A stretch of DNA of 64,000 bases, taken from positions 744,001 to 808,000 of the forward strand of contig JAGOQS010000002.1 of assembly GCA_017991315.1 (NCBI GenBank), given 5' to 3'. Shown here in pieces: positions 27,977 through 36,961 of the stretch. A model generated the notes under the pieces. The model saw nothing but the letters and a program-made list of their open reading frames with translations. It was not told the origin of the DNA and searched no databases. Position numbers and translations under genes: made by a program. The stretch's first letter is position 1, and every line of letters starts with the position of its first letter. The stretch is from Ferrovibrio sp. (GTDB taxonomy: Bacteria; Pseudomonadota; Alphaproteobacteria; Ferrovibrionales; Ferrovibrionaceae).

Positions 27977-28433
27977 GCGCTTCCTCCCAAGGAACCATAT
28001 ATTTGCAGTGCGCCGATATTATGGAGCAGGCATTTGCGTCGCAATGGTTGCACCCCTGGCTGCCCCGGCGGCAAGCGAGCTTCATCACACTTTTTCGGCG
28101 ACATAATCCCGTTACGGGGCAGCGGAATGGCCTCGCGCCAGGGTTCGGTCGGTCAGATTCGGCCAAACCCAAGGGTGAGGCAGGGAATCGATCCGATAGT
28201 CCTTGCATACATTCACACCCAAAATCAGGCGTTTGGTGCATTTTTCGGCAGGATCAAAAACTGCAACCAGAGGGTTTTTGCCCATAAATTAGACAACTTG
28301 ATCAGTTCTTTACACCAGCGTGACTTTCGCGCCACAGGTTTGCGGCCTGATGTCTGGAGCAACGTGCAAGTGTTTGTTCGCCGACGGAGAATTTGCTTAA
28401 TTCGCTGCGGGAAAAGTTTCTGGAGGTCTCCTT
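27977..28433. other. 457-bp intergenic region between acyl-CoA ligase and TorF porin
   Basis: Divergent promoter region with no credible gene. It contains a perfect 11-bp palindrome TTGCG-T-CGCAA at 28034-28044 (on the ligase side), a more AT-rich half from about 28210, and the ribosome site GGAGG before the porin gene. No clear RNA gene or riboswitch is seen. Confidence 0.5.
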
Positions 28434-29222
28434 ATGAAGACGAAGATTTTTGGCGCGCTGCTGGCCGCCGTGCTGTTTGCCGGTCCGGCCGTCGCGCAGG
28501 ACAAGCCGGCTGACAAGTTGAACTTCACCGCCACCCTCGGCGGCGTGTCTGACTACCGCTTCCGCGGCCTGAGCCAGACCGACAATGAACCGGCGATCCA
28601 GGGCAGCATCGAAGCCGCCGTCACGATCTCCGACTACGTCACCGGCTACATCAATGCCTGGGGCAGCAACGTCAAGTTCGTGCCGCTGGTGCCGACCGAC
28701 CAGGAAGCCAACGCCGAACTCGACTACACTGTCGGTTTGCGCGGCACCATCGGCAGCTTCGGCTACGATCTGAAGTACATCCTGTACACCTATCCGGGCG
28801 CCACCCGCGCTCTGAACTACGACTACACCGAATACGCCGCGGCCGTGAACTATGACTTCGGCTTCGTGATCCCGACCGTCGGTATCAACTGGTCGACCGG
28901 CTTCTACGGCAACACTGGCTCCGCCTCCTACGTCTACGGCGGCGTGAAGGTTCCGATCCCCTTCACCGAGTTCAGCCCGCGCGTGGTTGCCAACGTTGGC
29001 CGTCAGAAGGTCAAGGACAACACCACCTTCGGCGTGCCGGACTACACCGACTGGAACGTTGGCCTGTTCGCCACCTTCTTCGGCGCCCTCGATGTGGGCG
29101 TGCAGTGGGTCGACACCAACATCAAGGATGCCCAGTGCTTCCCGCAGGCTGGTGGCCGCAATCTCGGCGACCTCTGCTCCGGCGCCCTGGTCGGTTCGGT
29201 CGGTTACACCCTGACCTTCTAA
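28434..29222 (+). CDS. TorF-family putative outer-membrane porin
   Basis: A 262-residue outer-membrane beta-barrel candidate of the TorF/Gcw_chp family. It has a signal peptide (MKTKIFGALLAAVLFAGPAV, cut near VAQDK), the family start LGGVSDYRFRGLSQTDNEPA, alternating beta strands rich in Tyr and Gly, and the terminal aromatic residue (YTLTF) used for barrel assembly. GGAGG lies eight bases before the ATG. Followed by a strong terminator, so it is monocistronic. Substrate unknown. Confidence 0.88.
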   Translation: MKTKIFGALLAAVLFAGPAVAQDKPADKLNFTATLGGVSDYRFRGLSQTDNEPAIQGSIEAAVTISDYVTGYINAWGSNVKFVPLVPTDQEANAELDYTVGLRGTIGSFGYDLKYILYTYPGATRALNYDYTEYAAAVNYDFGFVIPTVGINWSTGFYGNTGSASYVYGGVKVPIPFTEFSPRVVANVGRQKVKDNTTFGVPDYTDWNVGLFATFFGALDVGVQWVDTNIKDAQCFPQAGGRNLGDLCSGALVGSVGYTLTF

Positions 29223-29250
29223 TTCAGCCTCACCGGGCTGTGTTTCAGAG

Positions 29251-29285
29251 CCGCCGCTGCCTCCGGGCAGCGGCGGTTTCTTTTT
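29251..29285 (+). terminator. intrinsic terminator of the porin gene
   Basis: An 11-bp GC stem (29251-29261 with 29266-29276, 4-nt loop) followed by TTTCTTTTT. Confidence 0.93.
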
Positions 29286-29306
29286 GCCTTCAGCCGAACC
29301 CTGACT

Positions 29307-29942
29307 TCAGTTGAAGCGCCCGATGCCGCCGCTGCCATCGGGCAGCAAGGGGGCAAGCCGGCGCCAGCTCGCCGCATCGATGCCGCCGAGCGCGTAGACT
29401 TCCAATCCCCGCCGCCGCGCCGCCCGCAGCAGCGCCGCGAAACGTAACGGCCCCAGGCCAGCCGCGCCTGGGTGGCTGGCCGTGGCAAAGACCGGCGAGA
29501 TGAACACCCCCTTCACCCCTGCTCGTGCCGCGCGGTTGATGGCTGTCATGCCATGCGCGGCTGCGGTCACTGCCGGCAGGCCGTCGCGCCGGGGGCTTAG
29601 TAATGCGTGTTCCGGCAGATGCAGGCCATCGGCGCCGAGCCGCCGCGCCAACCCGGCGTCGCCAGCCACCAGCAGAATCAGCCCCAGGCGTCGCGTCAGC
29701 CTTCGCAGCCGGCGCCCTATCGCCTCGGCATCCTTGAGGCCATAGGGGCGGAAAACCACGCCACTGCCCGGCGGCAGCGCGGCCAGCAGCTTTGCCGGAT
29801 CCGGCAGTCGCTGCGGATCGCTGAACAGCCATAGGCTCGGCTTGCCGCCCAAGGCCTTTTGCCCGGGCCGGGCCTTTCGCCGAAGCCAGACCTTTCGCCC
29901 GAGACTGGGCCTTGTTAGCGTGCCGCTCCGTTTCCGCATCAT
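29307..29942 (-). CDS. thiamine-phosphate-synthase-like protein (ThiE/TenI family)
   Basis: About 211 residues from ATG 29942. TIM-barrel features of ThiE/TenI are visible: LWLFSDPQRL at the first strand, GVVFRPYG, LLVAGDAGLARRLGADGLHLPE split over two strands, the phosphate loop region GVFISPVFATASHPGAAGLG, and VYALGGIDAAS. The N-terminal 35 residues are Arg/Lys-rich and not part of the fold, so the true start may lie further downstream. No other thiamine gene is near, as is common for stand-alone alphaproteobacterial relatives whose role is unclear. The start is only 11 bp from the divergent YggS gene. Confidence 0.75.
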   Translation of the reverse strand: MMRKRSGTLTRPSLGRKVWLRRKARPGQKALGGKPSLWLFSDPQRLPDPAKLLAALPPGSGVVFRPYGLKDAEAIGRRLRRLTRRLGLILLVAGDAGLARRLGADGLHLPEHALLSPRRDGLPAVTAAAHGMTAINRAARAGVKGVFISPVFATASHPGAAGLGPLRFAALLRAARRRGLEVYALGGIDAASWRRLAPLLPDGSGGIGRFN

Positions 29943-29953
29943 GTGATCATGCC

Positions 29954-30613
29954 ATGTCCGATTCAGCTTCGACCATAGCCGGGGCAATCCATGCCATCCG
30001 CGCCACCCTGCCGGCCAGCACCACGCTGATCGCGGTGGCCAAGACCTTCCCGGCCAGTGCCGTGGAGGCCGCCTATGCCGCCGGCCAGCGCCATTTCGGC
30101 GAGAACCGGGTGCAGGAGGCAATGGAGAAATACCCTGCCCTGCGCGCCAGCCATCCGGGCATGGTGCTGCACCTTATCGGGCCGCTGCAGACCAACAAGG
30201 TTAAGCAGGCAGTGGCGCATTTTGATGTGATCCACACCCTGGACCGGCCCAAGCTGGCCGAGGAACTGGCCAAGGAATTCACCCGGCAGGATCGCCGCCT
30301 GCCCTGCTTCATCCAGGTGAATACCGGCGAGGAACCGCAGAAGGCCGGCGTGTCACCGCTGGAAGCCGATGCCTTCATCCGCGATTGCCGCGACCGCCTC
30401 GGCCTGCCGGTGGTGGGCCTGATGTGCATTCCGCCAGCCGACGAAGAGCCGGCGCCGCATTTCGCCCTGCTGCGCAAGATCGCCGAGCGCAACGGCCTGG
30501 CCGATCTCAGCATGGGCATGAGCGGCGATTACGAAATCGCCGCGGCTTTTGGCGCCACCTATATACGGGTCGGCAGCGCCATTTTTGGCGGGCGGAATTA
30601 TCCCGCCGCCTGA
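29954..30613 (+). CDS. YggS/PLPBP-family pyridoxal phosphate homeostasis protein
   Basis: A 219-residue PLP-binding TIM-barrel protein. The lysine that carries PLP is in LIAVAKTFPAS; other family signatures are HFGENRVQEAMEK, HLIGPLQTNK and the phosphate-binding end LSMGMSGDYEIAAAFGATY followed by RVGSAIFG. These proteins buffer PLP and influence amino-acid metabolism; they have no known enzyme activity. No obvious ribosome site precedes the ATG at 29954. Confidence 0.93.
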   Translation: MSDSASTIAGAIHAIRATLPASTTLIAVAKTFPASAVEAAYAAGQRHFGENRVQEAMEKYPALRASHPGMVLHLIGPLQTNKVKQAVAHFDVIHTLDRPKLAEELAKEFTRQDRRLPCFIQVNTGEEPQKAGVSPLEADAFIRDCRDRLGLPVVGLMCIPPADEEPAPHFALLRKIAERNGLADLSMGMSGDYEIAAAFGATYIRVGSAIFGGRNYPAA

Positions 30614-30620
30614 AGCCTGC

Positions 30621-30884
30621 TTACTTCTTCGTGCCGCCGGAGGCGAGCATCACCTTGTCGCCAGTGATGGTGAAGCTGACCTGGCCGTCCTTGGTCTTGT
30701 AGGTCCACTGCTCAATCGGCCCGAGCTTGGAAATCTCGGTCGGGCGGCCGATGGCCTTTTCCAGTTCGGCCTTGGTGCCGGCCTTCTCGGCTTTCTTGAT
30801 CACCTGTTCGCTGCTATCGGGGCCGCAGGCCACAACGGCGAGCGGCAACAGCAGGATCAGCAGCAGACGGGCAAGGCGGGCCAT
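30621..30884 (-). CDS. small lipoprotein, unknown function
   Basis: An 87-residue protein with a lipoprotein signal peptide: MARLARLLLILLLPLAVVAC with Cys-20 as the lipidation site. After it comes a helical Lys/Ala/Glu part and a small beta-rich domain (IEQWTYKTKDGQVSFTITGD) reminiscent of SmpA/OmlA-like folds. GGAG lies nine bases before the ATG. It ends 7 bp from the YggS stop (convergent). Function unknown. Confidence 0.75.
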   Translation of the reverse strand: MARLARLLLILLLPLAVVACGPDSSEQVIKKAEKAGTKAELEKAIGRPTEISKLGPIEQWTYKTKDGQVSFTITGDKVMLASGGTKK

Positions 30885-30985
30885 GGCGGCGACTCCGTTG
30901 GGTGGGCTGGCACCAATAAAGCGTGAAGCCGCGGGCGGCGTCCAGCCTTCAAGAGGGCCGACGCAATTCAATCATGACGGGCCAG

Positions 30986-31033
30986 CCATAAACGAACCGG
31001 GGCCCCGCTTCATTCCTGAAGACGGGGCCCCGG
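30986..31033 (-). terminator. hairpin terminator after serA
   Basis: An 11-bp GC stem (30997-31007 with 31023-31033) extended by a 5-bp inner stem CTTCA/TGAAG with one bulged A and a TTCC loop. On the minus strand TTCGTTT follows. A strong stem with a modest T run. Confidence 0.75.
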
Positions 31034-31056
31034 CGGAAAACTTAATACAGATCGGC

Positions 31057-32631
31057 TTAGAACTTGAGCGGGGTCACCTGACGCACGCCGGGGATTTCCT
31101 TCACCTTGGCCGCCACTGCGGCCGGGATCGGGCCATCCACTTCGACGAGGCAGATGGCTTCCTGGCCCTTGGCGGCACGGCCCAGATGGAAGGTGGCAAT
31201 GTTGATGCCGGCATCGCCGAGCACGGTGCCAAGCCGGCCGATGAAGCCCGGCTTGTCCTCATTGGTGACGTAGAGCATGTTCGGACCAAGCTCGGCGTCA
31301 ATGTCGATGCCCTTGATCTCCACCACGCGCGGGTTCTTGTTCGCGAACAGCGTGCCCGAGAGATGGCGCACCTTGTCGGCGTGGATGGTCACACGCATCA
31401 AAGTGGCATAGTCACCCTCGCGGTCATGCTTGACCTCGGAGACCTCGATATTGCGCTCCTTGGCCACCAGCGGCGCGTTGACCATGTTGACGCTGGAAAG
31501 CTGGCGGCGCAGCAGGCCTTCCAGCACGATGGCCGTCAGCGGCCGGGTATTCAGCGTCGCAACATGACCTTCATACTCGATCACCACCTTGGTCAGGTTG
31601 GCTTCCGCCAACTGGCCGACAAAGCTGCCGAGCTGCTCGGCGAGCTTCATATAGGGGCGCAGCTTCGGCGCGTCTTCTGCCGAGACCGACGGCATGTTCA
31701 GCGCGTTGGTGACAGCACCACTCAACAGGTAGTCCGAGATCTGCTCTGCCACCTGGAGCGCCACGTTCTCCTGCGCTTCGTTGGTCGAGGCGCCGAGATG
31801 CGGCGTGGCGACGAAGCGCTCATGGCCGAACAGCACGTTTTCCTTGGCCGGTTCGGTGACGAACACGTCGAAGGCAGCGCCGGCCACTTGGCCGGAATCG
31901 AGCGCTTCCTTCAGCGCCGCTTCATCCACCAGGCCACCACGGGCGCAATTGACAATACGCACGCCCTTCTTCGCCTTGGCTAGCGCCTTGGCGTCGAGGA
32001 TGTTCTTGGTCTGCTCGGTGAGCGGGGTATGCAGCGTGATGAAATCAGCCCGCGCAAGCAATTCGTCCAGTTCCACCTTCTCGATGCCGAGTGCCTGGGC
32101 GCGTTCCGGGGTGAGGAACGGATCGAAGCCGACCACCTTCATCTTCAGCCCTTGAGCACGATCGGCAACGATGGAGCCGATATTGCCGCAGCCGATCAGG
32201 CCCAGCGTCTTGCCGTAAAGCTCGACGCCCATGAAGCGGTTCTTTTCCCACTTGCCGGCCTGGGTGGAGCGGTCGGCCAGCGGAATTTCGCGGGCCAGCG
32301 CCATCATCATGGCAATGGCATGTTCGGCGGTGGTGATCGAGTTGCCGAACGGGGTGTTCATGACGCAGACGCCGCGCGCGGTGGCAGCCGGGATGTCCAC
32401 GTTGTCGACGCCGATGCCGGCGCGGCCGACCACCTTCAGATTGGTGGCGGCTTCAAGCACCTTGGCGGTGACCTTGGTGGCCGAGCGGATGGCGAGGCCA
32501 TCATACTGGCCGATGATGGCGATCAGCTCGTCCGGCTTCAGGCCGGTCTTGATATCGACCTCGACGCCGCGAGTCTTGAAAATGTCGACGGCGGCCGGGC
32601 TCAACTCGTCGGAAATGAGAACCTTCACCAT
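31057..32631 (-). CDS. serA: D-3-phosphoglycerate dehydrogenase
   Basis: First step of serine synthesis, oxidising 3-phosphoglycerate with NAD. The 524-residue product has the long bacterial layout: split substrate domain, Rossmann domain with GLIGCGNIGSIVADRA, catalytic region NCARGGLVDEAALKEAL, His in HLGASTNEAQENVA, then an intervening ASB domain and a C-terminal ACT domain (MLYVTNEDKPGFIGRLG to VRQVTPLKF) that suggests allosteric control, probably by serine. It follows serC by 77 bp on the same strand; that gap holds a strong hairpin without a T run. Confidence 0.97.
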   Translation of the reverse strand: MVKVLISDELSPAAVDIFKTRGVEVDIKTGLKPDELIAIIGQYDGLAIRSATKVTAKVLEAATNLKVVGRAGIGVDNVDIPAATARGVCVMNTPFGNSITTAEHAIAMMMALAREIPLADRSTQAGKWEKNRFMGVELYGKTLGLIGCGNIGSIVADRAQGLKMKVVGFDPFLTPERAQALGIEKVELDELLARADFITLHTPLTEQTKNILDAKALAKAKKGVRIVNCARGGLVDEAALKEALDSGQVAGAAFDVFVTEPAKENVLFGHERFVATPHLGASTNEAQENVALQVAEQISDYLLSGAVTNALNMPSVSAEDAPKLRPYMKLAEQLGSFVGQLAEANLTKVVIEYEGHVATLNTRPLTAIVLEGLLRRQLSSVNMVNAPLVAKERNIEVSEVKHDREGDYATLMRVTIHADKVRHLSGTLFANKNPRVVEIKGIDIDAELGPNMLYVTNEDKPGFIGRLGTVLGDAGINIATFHLGRAAKGQEAICLVEVDGPIPAAVAAKVKEIPGVRQVTPLKF

Positions 32632-32670
32632 GGGGTGTTCCTCACAGGAGATAGGAGAATGGGGAGAGAG

Positions 32671-32695
32671 GCAGGCACGGCGGCGCCGTGCCTGC
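32671..32695 (-). promoter_or_regulatory. perfect hairpin between serC and serA
   Basis: An 11-bp perfect inverted repeat (32671-32681 with 32685-32695, 3-nt loop). No T run follows, so it is more likely an mRNA stability or processing element than a terminator. Confidence 0.5.
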
Positions 32696-32708
32696 GGAAC
32701 GTGAGCGC

Positions 32709-33884
32709 TTAGGCGGCGGCAGCCGGCTTGAAGCTGGCCTTCACCTGGGCGAAGGCCCAGTCGAGCCAGGGCAGCAGGGCCGCGGTATCCTTGGGCTCGA
32801 CGGTGGCGCCGCCCCAGATGCGCAGGCCTGGAGGGGCATCGCGATAGGCACCGATATCCAGCGCCACGCCTTCCTTCTCCAGCACCGAGGCGACCTGCTT
32901 GGCCGCCGCATCCTGATCCTTCGGACCCAGCGCGGTGAACCAGGGATCGACGATCTTGAGGCAGATCGAGGTATTGGAGCGGATCGTCTTGTCGGCGCAG
33001 AGGAAACCGGCCCAGTCGGACTTGGCGACCCAGCCCTCAAGGGCGGCGAGGTTGGCTTCCGAACGCGCCTTCATGCCGGCGAGGCCGCCGATCGACTGGC
33101 CCCATTTCAGCGCATCGATGATATCCTCGACGCAGAGCATGGAGGGCGTGTTGATGGTCTCGCCCTTGAAGATGCCGTCGATCAGCTTGCCGTCCTTGGC
33201 CATGCGGAAGATTTTCGGCAGCGGCCAGGCGGGCGTGTAGGTTTCGAGACGCTGCACGGCGCGCGGGCTGAGCACGATCATGCCATGCGCGGCCTCGCCA
33301 CCGGTCGCCTTCTGCCACGACCAGGTAGTGACATCCAGCTTGTCCCAGGGCAGGTCCATGGCGAATACGGCGGAGGTGGCGTCGCAGATGCTCAAGCCTT
33401 CGCGGTCTGCCTTGATCCAGTCGCCATTCGGCACGCGCACGCCCGAGGTGGTGCCGTTCCAGGTGAACACCACGTCGCGGCTCCAGTCGACCTTGGCAAG
33501 ATCGACGATCTCGCCATAGCCGGCCTTCAGGCTACGCACGTCGGTGAGCTTGAGTTCCTTGGTGATGTCGGAAGCCCAGCCGGAGCCGAAGCTCTCCCAG
33601 CCGAGCACGTCGACGCCGCGCGCACCAAGCAATGACCACAGTGCCATCTCCACGGCGCCGGTATCGGAAGCGGGCACGATGCCGATCTTGTAATCCGCCG
33701 GGATGCCGAGGATCTGGCGGTGCAGCTCGATGGCTTCGACCAAGCGCGCCTTGCCCTCTTTGGAGCGATGCGAGCGACCGAGCAGGGCGTTTTTGAGGAT
33801 TTCGGGGGTCCAGCCGGGGCGCTTGGCGCAGGGGCCGGAGGAGAAATGCGCGACAGCGGGACGCGCGGTAGGCTTACCAGTCAT
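32709..33884 (-). CDS. serC: phosphoserine aminotransferase
   Basis: Second step of serine synthesis. The 391-residue PLP enzyme has the N-terminal [13 protein letters not shown], and the PLP lysine in [15 protein letters not shown]. It belongs to the alphaproteobacterial SerC group ([15 protein letters not shown]). The start at 33884 was chosen for the GGAAGGA box eight bases upstream; an upstream extension of the frame has no similarity. Its leader contains two stacked hairpins, the nearer one covering the ribosome site. Forms a serC-serA unit. Confidence 0.95.
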   Translation of the reverse strand: MTGKPTARPAVAHFSSGPCAKRPGWTPEILKNALLGRSHRSKEGKARLVEAIELHRQILGIPADYKIGIVPASDTGAVEMALWSLLGARGVDVLGWESFGSGWASDITKELKLTDVRSLKAGYGEIVDLAKVDWSRDVVFTWNGTTSGVRVPNGDWIKADREGLSICDATSAVFAMDLPWDKLDVTTWSWQKATGGEAAHGMIVLSPRAVQRLETYTPAWPLPKIFRMAKDGKLIDGIFKGETINTPSMLCVEDIIDALKWGQSIGGLAGMKARSEANLAALEGWVAKSDWAGFLCADKTIRSNTSICLKIVDPWFTALGPKDQDAAAKQVASVLEKEGVALDIGAYRDAPPGLRIWGGATVEPKDTAALLPWLDWAFAQVKASFKPAAAA

Positions 33885-33886
33885 GT

Positions 33887-33925
33887 CTCTATCCTTCCAG
33901 ATAGTAGCACTCCGTTGGGGGAGTG
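33887..33925 (-). promoter_or_regulatory. two stacked hairpins in the serC leader
   Basis: In the minus-strand leader, CACTCC/GGAGTG (33908-33913 with 33920-33925) is followed by CTATC/GATAG (33889-33893 with 33900-33904). The loop and 3' arm of the latter contain the GGAAGGA ribosome site. Short stems; regulation is inference. Confidence 0.35.
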
Positions 33926-34291
33926 TGGCCCGCAGCCCTTCTACTCCGTCAGCCGGGCCCGCCGCAATGGGGAAAGCATGACAATTCGCCGCAGGGCTCG
34001 CCGAGTCAGCCAGGGAAAATCCACTCTCCCTGTGGTTGTTGTTTACGCTAGGGCATGAACCCGACAACACAGGGCAAAGCTCTGGGGATTTTTCCTGAAA
34101 ACCAACAATCCCAGCAACACCGAGTGCATTAGCATTGGGTTATATTTCCCGATAAGTGCATGATCTTTCCAATATTTTTTGAATGATTCGTGTGGATATT
34201 TTTGCTAAAGGCCAATCCAACCCTTTAATTACGTCGTATCAAGATCATTCATAAACCAGCGCTCCCCAGCGCCTTGCCCTAAAGGTAATCC
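33926..34291. other. intergenic region upstream of serC and the chemoreceptor gene
   Basis: No credible gene. The right half (about 34120-34250) is clearly AT-rich relative to the window and probably carries the chemoreceptor promoter; TTATATTT occurs at about 34140. A near-match to the DnaA box (TGTGGATAT) lies at about 34191. Nothing else specific is seen. Confidence 0.4.
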
Positions 34292-36013
34292 GTGTCCATA
34301 TTCAACTTTTCCGAGCGCCGAGACGATACGGCGAAGATCGCCGCCGTGAACCGGTCCTTCGCCGTAATCGAATTCTCCCTCGATGGCATGATCCTCTCAG
34401 CCAACGAAAACTTCCTCACCGCCATGGGCTATACGCTCGAGGAAGTGCAGGGCAAGCATCACTCGATCTTCGTCGAGACGAGCTATCGCAACAGCGCCGA
34501 CTACAAGGCCTTCTGGGCCAAGCTGGGCCGCGGTGAATACGATGCTGCTCAGTATATGCGCGTCGCCAAGGGCGGCCGTGCAGTCTGGATCCAGGCCAGC
34601 TACAATCCGATCCTGGATGCCAGGGGCCGGGTCTACAAGGTGGTGAAATTCGCCACCGACATCACGGCACAGAAGCAGCGCGATGCGGAATTCGAGGGCC
34701 AACTCGCCGCGATCCACAAGTCGCAGGCGGTGATCGAGTTCACGCTCGACGGCACGATCTTGAAGGCCAACAGCAATTTCCTGGCCACGCTGGGCTATAC
34801 GCTGGAAGAAGTGAAAGGCCGGCATCACGCGATGTTTGTCGAGCCGGGGTATCGCGATAGCGCCGAGTATAAAGCCTTTTGGGCCAAGCTGGGCCGCGGC
34901 GAATACGATGCCGCGCAGTATAAGCGCATCGCCAAGGATGGCCGGGAGGTGTGGATCCAGGCCAGCTACAATCCGATCATGGATGCCCGCGGGCGGCCCT
35001 ACAAGGTGGTGAAATACGCCACCGACATCACCGCTCAGATCAAGGCGGCGCAGATGACCGAACAGGCGGTGCGCCAGGTCGGGCGTGCGGTGGACGCGGC
35101 CAAGGCACATGACCTGACGCAGCGCATCCCGCTAGATGGCAAGAGCGACGAAATCCGCACGTTGTGCAGCGGCGTGAATGATCTGATGGACACTATGGCC
35201 GGGATCATCGGCAATATCCGCGAGGCTTCCGCCGCCATTGCCGCCGCATCGGCTGAGATTTCCGCTGGCAGCCAGGACCTGGCGCAGCGCACCGAAAGCC
35301 AGGCCGCCTCGCTGGAGGAAACCGCCGCCTCGATGCACGAAATCACCACCACGGTGCGGCAGAACGCGCAGAATGCCCAGGCCGCCAACCAGATGGCCGG
35401 CGCCGCGCGCGACACCGCCGACAAGGGAGGCAGCATCGTTGCCGAAGCCGTGCAGGCAATGGGCCGCATCGAGAGCAGCGCAGACAAGATCGCCGAGATC
35501 ATGGGCGTGATCGACGAGATCGCTTTCCAGACCAACCTGCTGGCGCTGAATGCCAGCGTGGAAGCCGCCCGTGCCGGCGAAGCCGGCAAGGGCTTCGCCG
35601 TGGTGGCGCAGGAAGTGCGTAGTCTGGCGCAGCGCTCCGCCAGTGCCTCGAAGGAAATCAAGACGCTGATCCAGCAATCTAACGCCCAGGTCAAGGCCGG
35701 TTCGGATCTGGTGAACAAGGCCGGCGCCTCACTCACCGAAATCGTTGGCGCGATCAAGCAGGTGTCGGTAATTGTCGCCGAAATCACCACAGCCTCGATC
35801 GAGCAGTCGAGTGGCCTGGAGCAGATCAATACCGCCATTGCCAACATGGATGAAACCACGCAGCGCAATGGCGCCTTGGTGGAGGAAACTTCAGCGGCCT
35901 CGCAGGCGCTGTCCACCCAAGCCGAAGACCTGGCGAACCTGGTACGGCGCTATCGCACTGAGGCAAACAATGCCACGGGGCGGCGCAATGCCGTGCTGAG
36001 CAGGGCGGCCTGA
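34292..36013 (+). CDS. soluble methyl-accepting chemotaxis protein with two tandem PAS domains
   Basis: A 573-residue cytosolic chemoreceptor without membrane helices. Two PAS domains lie at about 18-128 and 140-250; they are offset by exactly 122 residues and about three quarters identical by eye. A HAMP-like linker (about 255-310) leads to the MCP signalling domain, whose hairpin tip reads [19 protein letters not shown] (408-426) and [19 protein letters not shown]. It starts at GTG with AAGGTAAT upstream. PAS domains of this kind often bind haem or flavin and sense redox or oxygen; ligand not determinable. No che genes are adjacent, so it works with kinases encoded elsewhere. Confidence 0.93.
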   Translation: MSIFNFSERRDDTAKIAAVNRSFAVIEFSLDGMILSANENFLTAMGYTLEEVQGKHHSIFVETSYRNSADYKAFWAKLGRGEYDAAQYMRVAKGGRAVWIQASYNPILDARGRVYKVVKFATDITAQKQRDAEFEGQLAAIHKSQAVIEFTLDGTILKANSNFLATLGYTLEEVKGRHHAMFVEPGYRDSAEYKAFWAKLGRGEYDAAQYKRIAKDGREVWIQASYNPIMDARGRPYKVVKYATDITAQIKAAQMTEQAVRQVGRAVDAAKAHDLTQRIPLDGKSDEIRTLCSGVNDLMDTMAGIIGNIREASAAIAAASAEISAGSQDLAQRTESQAASLEETAASMHEITTTVRQNAQNAQAANQMAGAARDTADKGGSIVAEAVQAMGRIESSADKIAEIMGVIDEIAFQTNLLALNASVEAARAGEAGKGFAVVAQEVRSLAQRSASASKEIKTLIQQSNAQVKAGSDLVNKAGASLTEIVGAIKQVSVIVAEITTASIEQSSGLEQINTAIANMDETTQRNGALVEETSAASQALSTQAEDLANLVRRYRTEANNATGRRNAVLSRAA

Positions 36014-36165
36014 TCCCCAGGCCACCGATCGCTTAAGCCGTCTGGCGCTTAGGGCCGGCAGGCAGCCAAGGCGGGCTGCCGACTGTCGCCGAACCCTGGC
36101 AAGCCGATGGGCTGCCGCGCTAGTCTGCCCTCTGAGGAAACACAAGAGCAGCGGGAAGCGGCAGC

Positions 36166-36954
36166 ATGAACAGCAGTATCCGGAAAGTGGCGCTCATCAC
36201 CGGCGCGGCACGTGGCCTGGGCCTAGCTGCCGCGCGCAAGTTTCTCGCCGAGGGCTGGCGCGTGGCGATGCTGGATATCCTGGGTGACACCCTGCGCCAG
36301 GCGGAAGCCGCGCTGAACCAGCCGGAAACCACATTGAGTCTGGAAGCGGATATCGCCGATCCGGCGGCGATCATTTCGGCGGTAGCGAAAGCGCATAAGC
36401 ATTTCGGTCGCATCGACGCCTTGGTGAACAATGCCGGCATCGCCGTGTTCAAGCCGATCCTGGAGGTGACGCTGGAGGACTGGAGCCGCGTCATGGCGGT
36501 GAACCTCACCGGGCCCTTCCTGATGACTCAAGCTGTCGCGCCTATCATGCGTGACCAGGGCGGCGGCGCGGTGGTGAACATCACCTCGATCTCCGGCCTG
36601 CGCGCCTCGACGCTGCGCGTCGCCTATGGCACCTCCAAGGCCGGCCTCGCGCATCTCACCAAGCAGCAGGCGGCCGAATTCGGCGCGCTGAACATCCGCG
36701 TCAATGCCGTGGCACCGGGGCCGGTGAATACCGCCATGGCGAAAGCCGTGCACACGCCGGAAATCCGCGCCGACTATCACGACCATATCCCGCTTAATCG
36801 CTATGGCCTGGAGGAAGAACTGGCCAACGCCATCTACTTCCTGTGCAGCGACCAGGCCGGTTATATCACCGGCCAGGTGCTGGCGGTGGATGGCGGCTTT
36901 GATTCCACCGGCATCGGCCTGCCGACGCTCCGGGGCGAGCGACGGAATAGCTGA
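36166..36954 (+). CDS. short-chain dehydrogenase/reductase
   Basis: A classical SDR of 262 residues: cofactor motif TGAARGLGLAAARKF, structural motif NNAG, catalytic Ser in NITSISGLRAS and YGTSK (YxxxK). The Asp after the second strand (AMLDILGD) favours NAD(H). It faces the altronate/galactarate dehydratase gene tail to tail (7 bp between stops). A role in sugar-acid oxidation is suggested only by this neighbourhood. Confidence 0.9.
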   Translation: MNSSIRKVALITGAARGLGLAAARKFLAEGWRVAMLDILGDTLRQAEAALNQPETTLSLEADIADPAAIISAVAKAHKHFGRIDALVNNAGIAVFKPILEVTLEDWSRVMAVNLTGPFLMTQAVAPIMRDQGGGAVVNITSISGLRASTLRVAYGTSKAGLAHLTKQQAAEFGALNIRVNAVAPGPVNTAMAKAVHTPEIRADYHDHIPLNRYGLEEELANAIYFLCSDQAGYITGQVLAVDGGFDSTGIGLPTLRGERRNS

Positions 36955-36961
36955 AGCGCGA

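Noticed and set aside
26405-28513. Long plus-strand open frame opposite the acyl-CoA ligase gene and running into the porin gene
   Set aside because: Composition and position show it is a shadow; the ligase on the minus strand has all motifs of its family.
36040-36090. GGCAGCC/GGCTGCC inverted repeat after the chemoreceptor gene as its terminator
   Set aside because: The stem is followed by mixed sequence without a T run, so termination is not supported.
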